Shown here in pieces: positions 42,380 through 56,200 of a stretch of DNA of 64,000 bases. A model generated the notes under the pieces. It had not been told where the DNA came from. It was given only the letters and a program-made list of their open reading frames with translations, and did not search any database. The stretch comes from Heliocidaris tuberculata. Its lineage: Eukaryota; Echinodermata; Echinoidea; Camarodonta; Echinometridae. A program made the position numbers and the translations under genes. Where the stretch lies: contig CM046842.1 in NCBI GenBank assembly GCA_025618425.1, forward strand, positions 37,472,286-37,536,285. The letters are read 5' to 3'. Within the stretch, counting starts at the first letter, position 1. The number at the start of each line of letters is the position of its first letter.

Positions 42380-45300
42380 ATTATAGGTCGCTGTATTCCC
42401 TTGGATTATTTTTTTCCACTGGTAAAATGCATGAGAAATTTCAATTCAGTTGGTGAAAAGAAAAAAAAATAAAAAAATCGGCCGCTCGGTCGCGTTGCTC
42501 CCTCGCTTATTCAATAATTCATCATATTAGGGGTAACAACCCCGGGTTATGTGCATCAAAACTCCTTTTCACGTAGTGCCATCCTTTCTAAATCAAAAAC
42601 GCTCATTAATCTGAGTTTGGGCATTGGGGGGGGGGGGGGGGTGCAGATTTGATAGTTTGCCCCTTGCGCCAGAATACCTAGATACGCCACTGGGGGGGGG
42701 GGGGGGGGGTGAGAGATCTTATATGACTTCCCGCACTGGAACTCCCTCATGACCTACATACAATGATAGTCTTGGAATAAAGTGAAAACTCTGCATTTTG
42801 ATTTCAACTAAACACCTCTATCTCATCAATTTTAGGTATGGGTTCTCTGAACGTCTACACACGAGACCAGTCCAACCAGATGATGGAGCTAGAATGGTCT
42901 GAAAAGGGTAACCATGGTGACCACTGGGTCGAAGGTCAAATCTCTCTTTCAAGCCAGAATTCATTTAGTATCATCGTGGAAGCAACTTATGGAGGCAATT
43001 CCACTGGAGACATGGCCTTAGATGATACCTTCGTAACACAGACAGGGTTGTGCAATGGTGAGTTCATGATAATTATAAATATGGATCTATAAATCAGATC
43101 TATGGGGACATGTGTTACACGTCGCATAATTGCAACAATGCATGCGTTACAGTATGAGTGAGTATCGCTTTAAAAGATTTAGAATCATCCATAGAATTCA
43201 AAATTCTACTATCTCTACTATTGCTACAACATTTCATTTTATTTTCATTCACCGTGAAGAAACGGATGTCATTGCCTGTGATTTCGGTACTGAAGAAACC
43301 GATGATTACTTAGACTATTATTTGGTCTATGTTTATTTATTCATTAATTCTTTTTTTTCTAAGTGAAATAACTTAATTCATCATCTTGGATTTTCTCTGC
43401 ATGCTTTAGATACTGGTATCATTGCTTGTGACTTTGAGGATGGTATGTGTGGGTTTACTCAAGAAACCGATGATGACTTCGATTGGACGAGATACAAAGG
43501 ACCTACACCCACAGCGGATACCGGTCCTTCGGTCGACCATACGACTGGGACAGGTTAGCTTGTAATCTACTTGTTATTTCTGTTAACCCTTTGATGACTG
43601 TATTCTCTAATGCCCATTGGCTTCAAGTAGCAACAACCTTGTTCATTATTGTAGGCTATGAATTAACTTGTTGTCTTGATAAAGTTTTCCCTTTTTTTCT
43701 GGAGATGTTGTATGTAGTATTGATATCTCATTACCATTTATAATGTCAAACTGCATTTCTTATGTACGCTCTAAAAACTAATGTATTGAATCACCATTTA
43801 AAAGGACCGAGGAGTGACAACTTTTTCAAAATTGTAGATTAACACTTTTAACATGCTGCATGGATACAACAGTATAAAGGCTGAATCCAGCAGTCTAAAA
43901 GAGTTGATCTACCATTTTGAAAAAGTTGTCACTCCTCGGCCCTTTTAAATGGTGATTAAACACTTAAGTTTTTAGAGTGTACGCAACTACATTTTGATGT
44001 TCCATTATTTATTCAAAATATTATCCTTTTCTGTACAGCGGATGGTTATTATGTGTACATCGAAACTTCGGGACCATTCCATGGCCAAAAGGCTCGCCTG
44101 TCCACGTCAATGGTTCAATCCTCTGCTAGCCAGTGTCTCACGTTTTGGTACCATATGTATGGGTCTTCAGTTGACACTCTAAATGTGTATACCCGACGTA
44201 ACGATGGACAGGGGCAGTTGAATCAGGTCTGGAGCTTGTATGGGGAACAGTCAGGTGATTGGTTGCTAGGCAACGTACAGCTCAATGAACCAATGAGATA
44301 TCAGGTACGTAAAACTGCTTCTGTAGAACACTAACCGATGAAGAACAGCCACGATGTTTGGTTACTTAGTTATATATACACCTAATGCTATGATTATTCT
44401 GTGTATTGTTGTTGCTTTCATTAGTCTAGCCTTTAGCTGGTAATAATGTACCAACCTTTCGTGAACCAGAAAAGGCAGATGGAACTGGTCTCCCTAGAAT
44501 GTACAATTTTGTACTATATTTTTTATTTTTTGTCTTTTTGCTGAAATAAAGTAATGATTACAACGGTAATACTGAACATAATGACTCTAACCCATGAATA
44601 ATTTTCCATGGTTCTAAAGATAAGCAGCTCAACTTGCCATGATCACTAGATGGCGCTATCACTTTCTTTCAAAGAGAGCTCTGCTTTCAGAGAAAACCCA
44701 AACAAATAAACAAAAATGTTCTTTTTTACTACAGATTATGTGATCATATTTTGCGATCTTTTTGAAGTGGCCTTTTGAAGTGTGTGTGTGATGAAGTCTT
44801 AAGAAACTTTCCTTGTATTTTATTTTTCCAGGTGATTTTCGAGGGTTTAGTGGGCTCCTTCTTTGAAGGAGATATAGCCATTGATGACATCAGTATTTAC
44901 GATGGACAATGCCCAGGTATTAAACATTTATATGCATGATATAACTTTTAATACACCTTATCTTACATATCATCTACTTAATGTATTATTATTCCATTTT
45001 TATAATATAAAATGACTTAGATTAACCTCCTCTGTATGTACTTTCAGTTTGGTATATGACTTACAAAATCATTTGTGATAGATTAATATTTTTCTTTTCA
45101 TTTACATTTCTTCCTGATGTATTGTCTGTTATATACAACGTCGTTTGTTATTTTCAGTGTGATTAATATGATTTATTCTACGAAAAGAATATCGGTATGC
45201 TTAATTTTATATTAATGATGTTTGATAGAATACAGTTAAATACAATACAGTAGCACGAAAGGTTGACATACCTTTCATTTTTCAGTATCAAATAAATATA

Positions 45301-47650
45301 AGATGTTCAAGAACACCCTTCAAGATAAATTGTTGTAGTGAGTTTTGCATAGATTAACATGAATGTTAATGTGTAAATTGTGTCATAAAGTTATTTCATC
45401 TGTCTCATGCAATATATTCCTCTCATCGTTTCTTGATAAGGCATAAGACGTTCAACTTGTTTTTCGACGAGTGTGTATTACTTTGAAACTGAACCCTGGC
45501 CGGAATGTAATTTTCAGTCTGATATTTTCATGTGATGTATCTTACATACATTGTCTAGTCGTTTTCCCTTTAACCTTTGTTTTATATATTTGAATGAATA
45601 AGAATACTTGGTTTTTTTATAAAATAAAATATATTCATATTTTGTAATTGCATTTCCCCCCTCTAAGCAACATCAACCTGTGAGTTTGAAAGCGCAAGCA
45701 TTTGTGGTTACCGTAACGACCAAACCGACGATTTTGATTGGTTGAGATGGTCTGGCCCTACGCCCACTGACAATACAGGACCCTCAAAAGATGTGACGTA
45801 TGACACTCAATATGGTAAGGATTTCAAAACATTAACACAGCTTCTAAACTTTATTGTTTTGAAGTTAAGATTCTTTCAGCCTTATCAAGGACATACACTA
45901 CTGCCATCAAACTCAGCTCAAAGTAGAACCGGGAAGTCGTCTCTTCTGACTGAACTTGCAAAGAGTACAAAGTAATGAATTACTTCCTCGCATCAACATT
46001 CCTAAAATTTAAGATTTAATGTTTTCATAAAGAAGGAAATTAAGACTTAAACGATTGTAACTTACCTGACGAATTGAATTGTGTCTGAATATTTTAACTA
46101 AAGCAAATATTTGAAATGATTTTGGGTTTGTGTTTGATTTTCTTATCAATAGCCCGATGATGTTCAAATTTAATCGCGTCTTGGTCTGCAATGAAATGTT
46201 ATAAAATATACTTTCAATAAGCCATTTTCTTTTCAATAGAAAAAATAAATACCAAAAAGTTACAATGAAAGATCCATTGCCAGACGAAGAAAAAGCATTG
46301 AAAGAAAAACAGACAAGTGTGTATTTTAATTCTAATGTTTGTATCGAGTTTTGACATTCTGTTGATAACTAATTGAAAATTAAATTTGACCGAAATTGCA
46401 TGATACGAAGGCTGTTGATTACGCCTTTCTATATTATTTAGACCTTTCCTTCTGCATTTTTAAACTTTGATATTATGTTATATGAAACATTTAAATGATG
46501 GTTTTGAGTAATTTAAGAGTATACAAAACAAAACGATCTTACGTATATTGTTTCTAACAGGTCATTACATGTATATTGAATCTGATCCTCCTCAACTTGA
46601 GGGTGACACCGCTAATCTGATTGGTCCACATATGTCACATGTCACGGAGACGACGTCATGTTGGTCGTTTTACTACCACATGAACGGACAGAATATTGGT
46701 CGTCTTGAAATTCAGGTATGACTTAACCCTCCGTTTGTTAAGATGTTATGGATACTTATTAATGCTCTGTCCAAATATCGCTAGCTTAGCGAAGCATGCA
46801 ATACGGTGTTAAGTGCGTATCATGATGTTCATAACTGAGTGTATTAATAATTTAACTGTAAATCATACTAGTAAAAATGAGAATTTTCATTTTCATTTTT
46901 CATTTACTTAGAGGTGCCGTAGTCGAGTGGTTTAAAAACTTGAATGGGGATTGGAAGGTCGTGCGTTCGAACCCCGGCACGGCTCTAGTGTGCTTTGGCA
47001 AGACATTAATATACATTTGCCACTCTCCAAGGAATGCTGTAAGCACCGAAATCAGAAGTCTAGCAACAGCCGGGGTAATATCAGGGTGCCTTGAGCCCCT
47101 TACGTGGTAGATATGAGCGCTATAAAAGTACCCGATGTTATTATCATTAATAAGAATTTGTGAGACATTATCGTTCATACCCGACCATATGTACATCTTT
47201 CTGCAAAATTCTCAGTTAATGTAAAATAGGTACTTTTAAAAAAAAAAGACTTTTTTCTTGTTTATAGCTGAATGGTAATTCTGCCGTCCCATCTTCACTG
47301 ACGACTATAGTTGGAAACCAGGGACCAAACTGGAAGAGAGAATCGGTGGAGGTCCATGCTACTGGGTATGAAATCATATTCAAGGGTGTAGTCGGGAATG
47401 GAACGGAGGGTGACATTGCTATCGACTCGGTAGACGTCGTCGAAAGAAGCTGCTGTAAGTTAATATTATGGTTAACTTTTCAAATGCCTATGTTTATGGG
47501 ATTTGTGTGTATAGTCTATGCAAAATTGCAGTAATGGCACGGGATAGCTTAATGATGCAGTATGTCAAAAAAAAAATACAATCGGACTTTCAACAACAGT
47601 AGCTTTCAAAATTATGAATCAATCTGAATATAGTTATTTATATATATATA

Positions 47651-47685
<35 letters not shown>

Positions 47686-48748
47686 ATGTGATGATGTTGA
47701 GTCTACTTTTACCATTCGCTTTGGTTTGGGTGATATAGAACATAGTGGGATGAATTCAAACCAAAGATGACGCAGGATACTCAGGAAATTTAAGCTTTCG
47801 TCTTTCGACTTCTTCAGAAATTTATTCTGAAACAGTTATAAAGAGAAGATACAATCACTAAGAAAGGCATGACAAAATTAACGAAGAGAATAATTCACAA
47901 AATACAAAGAGAAGACACAATCATTCAAAAACTGACGGACTAATATTATTGTCAGTAGAAATATCATGTAAAAATACCGAAATTTCAAATGAATTATAAT
48001 AAAGCCGACATACCTGTCGTAAACAGAAGTGATGCCAAGGTCTTGTTGAATTCCTTGAATAATGTTAATAGTTTTGATAGTTTTGAGTTGCTTGGATACC
48101 CACTGGTGTTAAAAAGCGTACTGCGCTTTGCCAGTGCGCATGTGTTGCCATGGGTAATATCATGAATATTCATTAAATACATGAAATGCACCAAGTGCAT
48201 ATATTTGAGAGTAAACAAGTCACCGAGTTCATACAACATTCTACTTATATACTACATCTACTATACGAATTGTATGGTGAATATCATACACAAAATATCA
48301 TACATCTTAAACGAAATAAAACAATTAGCTTCAAATTATGGGATATCACAGCTATAAGGTACTGGTAAATGAAACCGCCGTTCCATAATCTTTTGTAAAA
48401 AACACTGTCCAATACCTACTATAATTTGGTAAGAAAACAAACTAACTCTCTTCTATCTATTTAATCTATTATGTATGTTTAACCTATTATATATGTGACA
48501 ATGATAATAAATAAAAAATAAAAAATAACTAAAAACGAAAGTCCATAAGAGAGAAACAAGTGTATGTAATTGCCGAGTTCAGAATAAATTCTGTTTCAGA
48601 ATATTCTGTTTCAGAATATTCTGTTTCAGAATATTCTGTTTCAGAATAAATTTCTGAAGAAGTCGAAAGACAAAAGCTTAAATTTCCTGAGTATCCTGCG
48701 TCATCTTTGGTTTGAATTCATCCCACTATATATATATATTCATCCCAC

Positions 48749-48784
<36 letters not shown>

Positions 48785-51700
48785 GCACATAAAGCACATC
48801 AGCATTAGGTTATCGATTACGAACAAAAATATTTTGCAATTATGGAAATTCATACTGGATTATGAAACTACAAATATTGCTCTTATAGTCAGTGAAGGCC
48901 CCGTCCGATTTGGTCTGGTAGTCACAAAGAAATAATTACTTTTGTAAAGCATGTATGGGTCTCTATCTTCCATCTTTTGTCACTTGGATATTCTTGACAT
49001 CCACATGAATACAAATATTTTGTTCACAATAGACAGGTTGACTAATATTCTCAAATTTTATGCATACCACTTTAACAAAGGTTTTATGCACAAATAAATC
49101 ATGTCAGTAATTAGGGTAATTAGGGTATCATGTCAGTAATAGCGAGCTTTCGATTTGCACGTCGACATAGTCGACTGGTACGATCGAACCACATTTTGAA
49201 GCTCTGCGCATGCGTCACGTCGTCTCCCTTGTCCACTAGCCGAATCGAGGACGCGTACACCCTGGTTTTGCCGTCGTCCTAGATTCAGCATGAACGTTCA
49301 TATATATGACGTCATACAAGCTCCAAATATGGATGAAAGTGCGACCCACACCGTCGTGAGAGATCGAAAGCGTATAACGCGAAGTGAACGGAATTGGCCT
49401 GTGCGACGTCTCCACGCTCTGGTGACTCGTCGCAGAAGTCGTTCGGAGCAGAAATCGAAAAGCTCGCTATTATCTTTCTAAAAAGATCAAGACCTTCCAT
49501 TCACTAAACAGGCTCATGATTTTGTTTAATCATTCATTTTCATTAACAAATTATCAACGTCTTTAAAACTCTGAAAACAGCTTATCTCTTTACGTTCATA
49601 ATTTATGTCATTTTGAAAAACAACATCCAAATGCACTTTGGTTGCAACAACAATAACAACAAGATCAATGATAATTATGATAATAAGTGAAACATTCACA
49701 TGGCAATTATAGCAGTTAAAACGAATCAGTAACTTCCTTTTCAAACCAACCATTTAAAGGATTGTGGAATTGTGAACCTCTTTTCTGTCAAAACTTGGAT
49801 AGGGAAGGGATTAATTATATACGTCACATAAATCATATAATCATAAATCCTGACTACTGAACCAAAGCGGATGGGGTTTTAGCCGAAGTGCAGATAATGA
49901 GTTAATATTTCATAATCTTAAACCGTATTTGGATTAACTCACAATGTTGAAAACTATTGATGCTGAAAGTCCAATTGTAATTCTTTGGGGGCACAAACTG
50001 TACATTTATTCATGAAGTTAATATCTTCCTTCGATAACCTAATTGTTTGTAATGCTACAAACAAATTTTCTTTGTAAATCTTTTTTCAATGTTCTATTAC
50101 TAATTGTCTTAATTAGTTAAAAATCCTACTGTTTCTTGGGAGGAAAATGTAAAATTCAATCAATTCATAAAGAAGCGCTGGTTTAAACAGGTACATGTAT
50201 TAAGTTTTGGTCATAATAAGCAGGGTTTAGGTAAAGATCAGCATGTGTTTTTTATAAACTTCAGTCTTATTTATTCATCAATATGTAAATATTTACATAT
50301 CAAATTAATGTAGAGGATTTAACTAGCTTGTACAAATCTCCATGCCTTTTAAATTTCACAACATAATTTCAATCAAATCTATAGTGAGTTGCGACTTTGA
50401 GGACAGCCTTTGTGGTTGGGAGAACGTGGAGGATGATGACTTCAACTGGATCAGATGGACAGGACCAACAGATACTCCAGGAACAGGACCAGATACGGAC
50501 CACACCATTGGAACTCCTGAAGGTAAATATTGAAACCTGAGCCCTCTTGCCTAAGAAGTTGCAATTAAACACAACTCAACAAATTTAACGCAAGTCCCAA
50601 TTACACGATCCTGATTGGTTGAAAGTCTAGTTGCATTTAATTTTTTGGGAATTGCGTTTAAAAGCAACTTTTTATGCAAGAGGACCCTGGTCGATATCAA
50701 GACCTCATGGTATCACGTGCCAACCGGTGGCGTATCTGGGGATTATGGCGCCCGGGGTAAACAATGAACTTACGCCCCACCCCCCACCTGCCCAAACTAA
50801 ACCTATCTACGCTATTGTACTAGCGAGGGAGCAAAGCGATCGAGCCATATATTTTGTTTGCATTTTTAACCCCCCAAACTGTAATTTCTTATGCATTTTA
50901 CCCAGGTAAATTCGCCATTAAGCACTGCAATCATGGGGCAGAGATTCAAATTTTGAACAATGACAACGGATTTCTTTTCACTTCCTTCTCACATGGAAAG
51001 CAAAATTAGCGAAAACCCTTAAGAAATAGTCGAGGAATTTAGCAATTCAACCGAAAGTTGAGATTTTTTCAAACGTTGAATCATTTGGAAACACTATTTG
51101 TGAACTATATCCAATACGGCGGCGCGAAATTACTAGATCCTGGAGTAAATTTAGCGAGGAAGCAAAGCGACCGAGCTTCATTTTTTTTCGCAATTTAACC
51201 CTCAAAAAATAATTTTAAAATGCATTTACCCTACAGATTGGCGGTGAGTAATCCTTAATGATCATAACTTTTGTCAACCAATGATTTTTTTTAACTTGTA
51301 AATATCATTGTCTAAAAATGTATTGTACTTAAATGATGATGATAAATAAATCAATCAAATCAAAATTTTCTTAATTTATTTCCACTTTTTTTTTCTTTAG
51401 CGATTTTTTGCACCCCCTTCAAGTGCCGCCCGGGGCACGTGCCCCCCCCCTCCATATATATGCAACTGATGCCCATATAGGCTTACACAGAGAGAGAGAG
51501 GGGGGGGGGGACTCAACAAATAAAAGGGTCATTCTGAAAGGGCTTTTTTATTAAGATAATTCATCTTCATGATATTTTCTCCCTGCTCGGCTCAGAGGTT
51601 GATTGCAGCATTTTCCACACATCAATCATTAATCATTTTGAAAAAAAAAATATTGTTCTCTGCATTGAAATAGCTATCTTGATGTGATACCCAAGAGGAA

Positions 51701-52930
51701 ACATTTAGTTTTGCATAATGGGCAAAGACAACTAAAAGCATGTATGAGATTTGGGTTTTACAGACGTGTATCAATTAGATCTAACTATTAAGGATTTGAC
51801 GTCATAATCACATCTAAAAAATGTTAGTCACTTTCAAACTGTGATCTGTGAGAGCCGGTTTGTAGATGAAAACAGAGAACCGATCACCAGATCAACTCAA
51901 TCTCTTGTATGAACTTTTCTCCAGGATTTTATGCTCTCCTTAGTTCGATTGACCCACGCCAACCTGGTCAGTTCGCCAAGCTCTCGACAACATTCTTTCC
52001 TTCCACCGGAGCTCAGGCTATGTGCTTTACGTTCTGGTATAGCATGGTTGGCAGTGATACCGGAACTCTGGAGCTCTCCAAGTAGGTCCTTAAGATAGGA
52101 TTAGAGAAGATTTATTGACTCTATTGATCCCCTTTCAGTGTAAGAGAGTATAAAAAATATTATTTACAGTTATTATTATGAACATGTATGGTAGCCGAAA
52201 AATTGTTTAGAACATTTCTGTTTTCATTAAAACCACACGATGCTCCATAATTGGGGGGGGGGGGGGACTACTCCCCGCCCTTTTAAGTAATCTGTCCCAA
52301 TAGTTATCATTTCCGAAGTTATAATTTCCAAGAGTCTAAAGAGGTTTGATATGAACTTCCTCTAAGCCCTTTAAAACTCATGGTGCCACCTATGCTGCTA
52401 AGCCCTTGTTATATCGTGGTTTATCTTTAATGTTCATGTATTATGTGCACTTTCATATAGTTGATTTTCGTTATTTCTGTTCTTTATTATTCCTTTATTT
52501 AATCCTTGACATTTCGCTCATTTTTTCTTTTTTAATTTCACCTTTTTAAATTTCTTGAATTTAACTTTTCTTCCCCTCTCTGCCTTCTCTCTCTCTCTCT
52601 TCCACTCTCTCTCTCTCTCCCTCTGTCTTTCTTTATATCACTTCCCACCACCAATCCTTCCTTCCTCATAGAGATGATATGGATGGTCAAGGTAGTAAGG
52701 TAGTCTGGCGGCTCAGTGGTCAACAGAGCTCTACTGGTTGGTTGAAAGCTACAGTACCTTACACTCAAGCTGCTACGGTAATCAACAGTTTAATTTGTCA
52801 TGTTAATAAATGAATCAATAAATTTTAAGTTCTCTTGTAGGTATCAACGAAACCATAAAATGAAAGTAAATAGTTCAAATCTTTTGTTATAAGTACTGAC
52901 TATTTTGTTAAACCTCCTATTTTGTTTAAC

Positions 52931-52979
<49 letters not shown>

Positions 52980-53168
52980 ACAAAATATAAGTTCTGCTTC
53001 GGAATTGTAGATGTAGAGATGAGTAGTAAACAAGTTAATAAAAATCCCGTTAAACTCTGTTTTCACATTTTCGGCCGTAGGCCTTCATCAGGAAATGAAG
53101 GCCTATGGCCGAAAATTTTAAAACTTCTGAGTTTAACGGGATTGTTATTTACTTGTTTACTACTCATA

Positions 53169-53224
<56 letters not shown>

Positions 53225-56200
53225 AATTATTGTGCAGACCCATGTTGACATTTTAAAGGGCTTTGTAGCCAGTTATTTATTTTTTTTATTGACATCGCTG
53301 TTGACCTCATCCACTGTGACAGCCTCCCCCCTCTCTTGCTCTCTCTTTCTCTTTATCTACCTCAATCTTTCTCCTTCTCATGTTCTCTCACCCTTTTCTC
53401 ATGGTAAACTCCAGTTTGAGTTCAAAGGCATAGTTGGTAACGGTAACCGCAGTGACATCGGTCTGGATGATTTGATCCCTGCATCAGGAGAATGTGATGG
53501 TAAGAATTCCTTGTTCTAACTTGACGCGTTATACCACCCCAAACACCTCGGCAAATAAGCCAGTTCGTTATTAATTCATGGTGCAAATGACCCTGAAATG
53601 ACCCCAATTTGTACGCACACACCCAGAGGCGGCAGAGCGTCTTTCAAAGTGGAGGGGGGGGGGCAGCAAAAAAGGACATTTGGGGGGGGGGACACCCACA
53701 AGGGTTGAACATAAAACGAAAAAGGACCATTTTGTGACATTGGTATTACCCTACAGTCCAATTAACATGATTAATAGATTATCAGTAATCATCTTCTTCC
53801 TTTTTATTGTGGTTCTGGACATGGTTTCAAATCAGCTTCTCCAGTCAGCAGTTACGTGTGATGGTCTAATGATGCATGTGCGAGTGAGCGAAGAGAGCGA
53901 GCAAAAATTTCAGACTTTTTTCTAATGCTGAAACCCTTTGGTTGGTTGGTTTTGGGGTGGTTGGTTGGTTTTGGGGTGAATGTCGAATTATCATTTAATT
54001 ATCATTTAATTATCATTAACCCTGTCATTTTTCATCAGGATTACATCGATATCAACATACTTTATGCGATATGCATGATTTCATTATATACTATAAGAGC
54101 TAGCGAGCGTCGCGAGCGAGTTTTGGGGAGATTTTCCGAAAATATTGCCCTTACTTGGTGTCAATTATGGGCAAAATCGAGCGAGCGGAATACGAAATCC
54201 TTTACTGAGGGATAGGCATTATGCCCCTCGTGCCACCAGCTCCACTGCCTTACATTGTAGTAATATTTGTACCTGTAACTACATAAAGTTCGATTCTTGG
54301 AAGTTAGATATTTATGGCTCCTCTTGTAAGAAACAGTGGGAAATAAATAGGTAAAAAGGGGCATTTATCAGAAGAGGAAAGAGCGCTTATCAGAGATGGA
54401 AACAGGTACTTAATAAGTGAAAAGGAGCACTCATGAGAAGAGGAAAAAGGCACATAGTAGATAGGAAAAGGGGCACTTATCAGAAGTATAGAGGGGGCAC
54501 TTATTAGAAGGAGAAATTTACTTATCAAAGGAAAACAGGGCACTAATTAGAGAGAAATAAGGGGCACTTATCAGAAGGAGCAAAGGGGGCATTTCTTTCA
54601 AATAAAAAGGGCACTTCCGCGGTACTTGAAAAAGTGGGACACTGTGCCCCCTTGTTTAACATGTGCAGAGGCGGCGCACCCGGGGGGGGGGGTACAGTGT
54701 CCCCCTTTTCAAGTACCCCAAAAGTGCCCTTTCTGTTTGAAAAAAAGAATGTCCCCTTTCTCTCTGATAAGTGCCTCTGTACTACTACAAGTGCCCCTTT
54801 TCCTTTCTAATAAGGGATGTATAACATTTGCTCCTGCGACAATTGCTCCGGTCTAACTTTGCAATACTATCCTAACCCTAACCCTAACCCTAATCCTAAT
54901 CTTCATATTGTCCTCAACAAAAAAAAGCAGATCATGACCTTAACCTTTAACCTTTCGAGATAGGGACTGTGGAGCAAATGTCGCAGGAGCAAATTAATGT
55001 CGGCGCCTCGTAATATATACTGGTGCGCGCATCGTGGTGTATACAAAATGACAGCGTATAAAGGTCAATTGTATATACAAATGACCTTATCTGCACATGC
55101 GCATATTGTAATTACGAACTGGCTTATTTAAGACCATTAACGTGTTAATACGGGGCAAATAGATCAGAGATGAAAGCAAGTAGGCCTCAGGGGGTCTGTT
55201 TCAACCACACTAGGCTCATACTATTTTAGTTTGCTGTGGCGATTTACAAGGCTTTAAAACCTCTTGCCTGGTGTTTCATTCAAAACGAAAAGAGAATGAA
55301 ACTTGTTGAATATGCATGGTCGTACGTTCCAGCCGACCGCATGTGTATTCAGCTTGAAATCTGAATCAAGAAAACTTTCTTGAATATATGTCAATATTAT
55401 TTCATTTTGCAGTGACACCACCCGCGGCTAGAGTTGAAAACCCCACTTCAACCCCTACTATCACGCCAACAGGTCCAGCAACAGGAACAGAGACAGGAGC
55501 CTCAACTCCCAAGGCAACGCCTACCAGAAACACTGAACCTTCTAGGACAGAGACAACTTTGACGAATGGTTAGTAATTCTAATTTTGACTTGACTTGTGG
55601 CCCACATTAAGAAGTTGAACTCAGTTATTAGGATAAAAACGTTCCTAAGCTGCCTCTAAAAATGTCATATTCCAACGTTTGAAGTGTGAGTCACTATGAA
55701 ATACCTCTCTATAAACGAAAGAATATACCTAAGATGAAAAGTTGTTACCAATGAAGTCAAGTTAAAAAACAATCAAAATCTTTAGTAGGCCTACCTGCAG
55801 ATCCTTGACTTCAAATTTTGCATATTTTGTTTATCCGTTTTGACATTATGAGATAGCTAAGTCATTTGATTTGCATTTCATGAATATATTAGAAAAATAA
55901 TCTATTCAAATGATTGAATTACATCTTATACACGAATCCGTCTTATGGTTTGTTCATGTTCAAACGTGTTTTTTTTTTTTTTTTATTTACCGAACTGTTT
56001 ATTTGAGGTTGGAGCAATAGAAACCTCCTTTTGTTCGTTTACACTTTTTCCTATATGTATGGTTAGGGGTCCTAGAGATACGTACCCCGCAAATACGCAC
56101 AATTCGCCAAATGTCTGCATTGGCTAAGCAACGAAAATTTCATTTAATTTCTCAATATTTTTGTGATATTATCACTATTTGGAAATCGGGGTGACATATA

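Noticed and set aside
46910..47000. tRNA gene candidates at SINE heads (also 17540, 28889, 58792)
   Set aside because: A- and B-box motifs are present, but the acceptor and anticodon stems do not fold as a full cloverleaf and each continues into a shared non-tRNA body.
49290..49500. Overlapping open frames on both strands with Arg-rich products
   Set aside because: They lie inside a CpG-rich MITE with clear inverted ends and show no family similarity.
54357..54610. CRISPR-like array
   Set aside because: The repeats are degenerate, spacing is uneven and there are no unique spacers; this is a eukaryotic minisatellite.
54868..54895. Chromosome end or assembly telomere
   Set aside because: Only about four telomere units, located inside a small TIR element and flanked by ordinary sequence.
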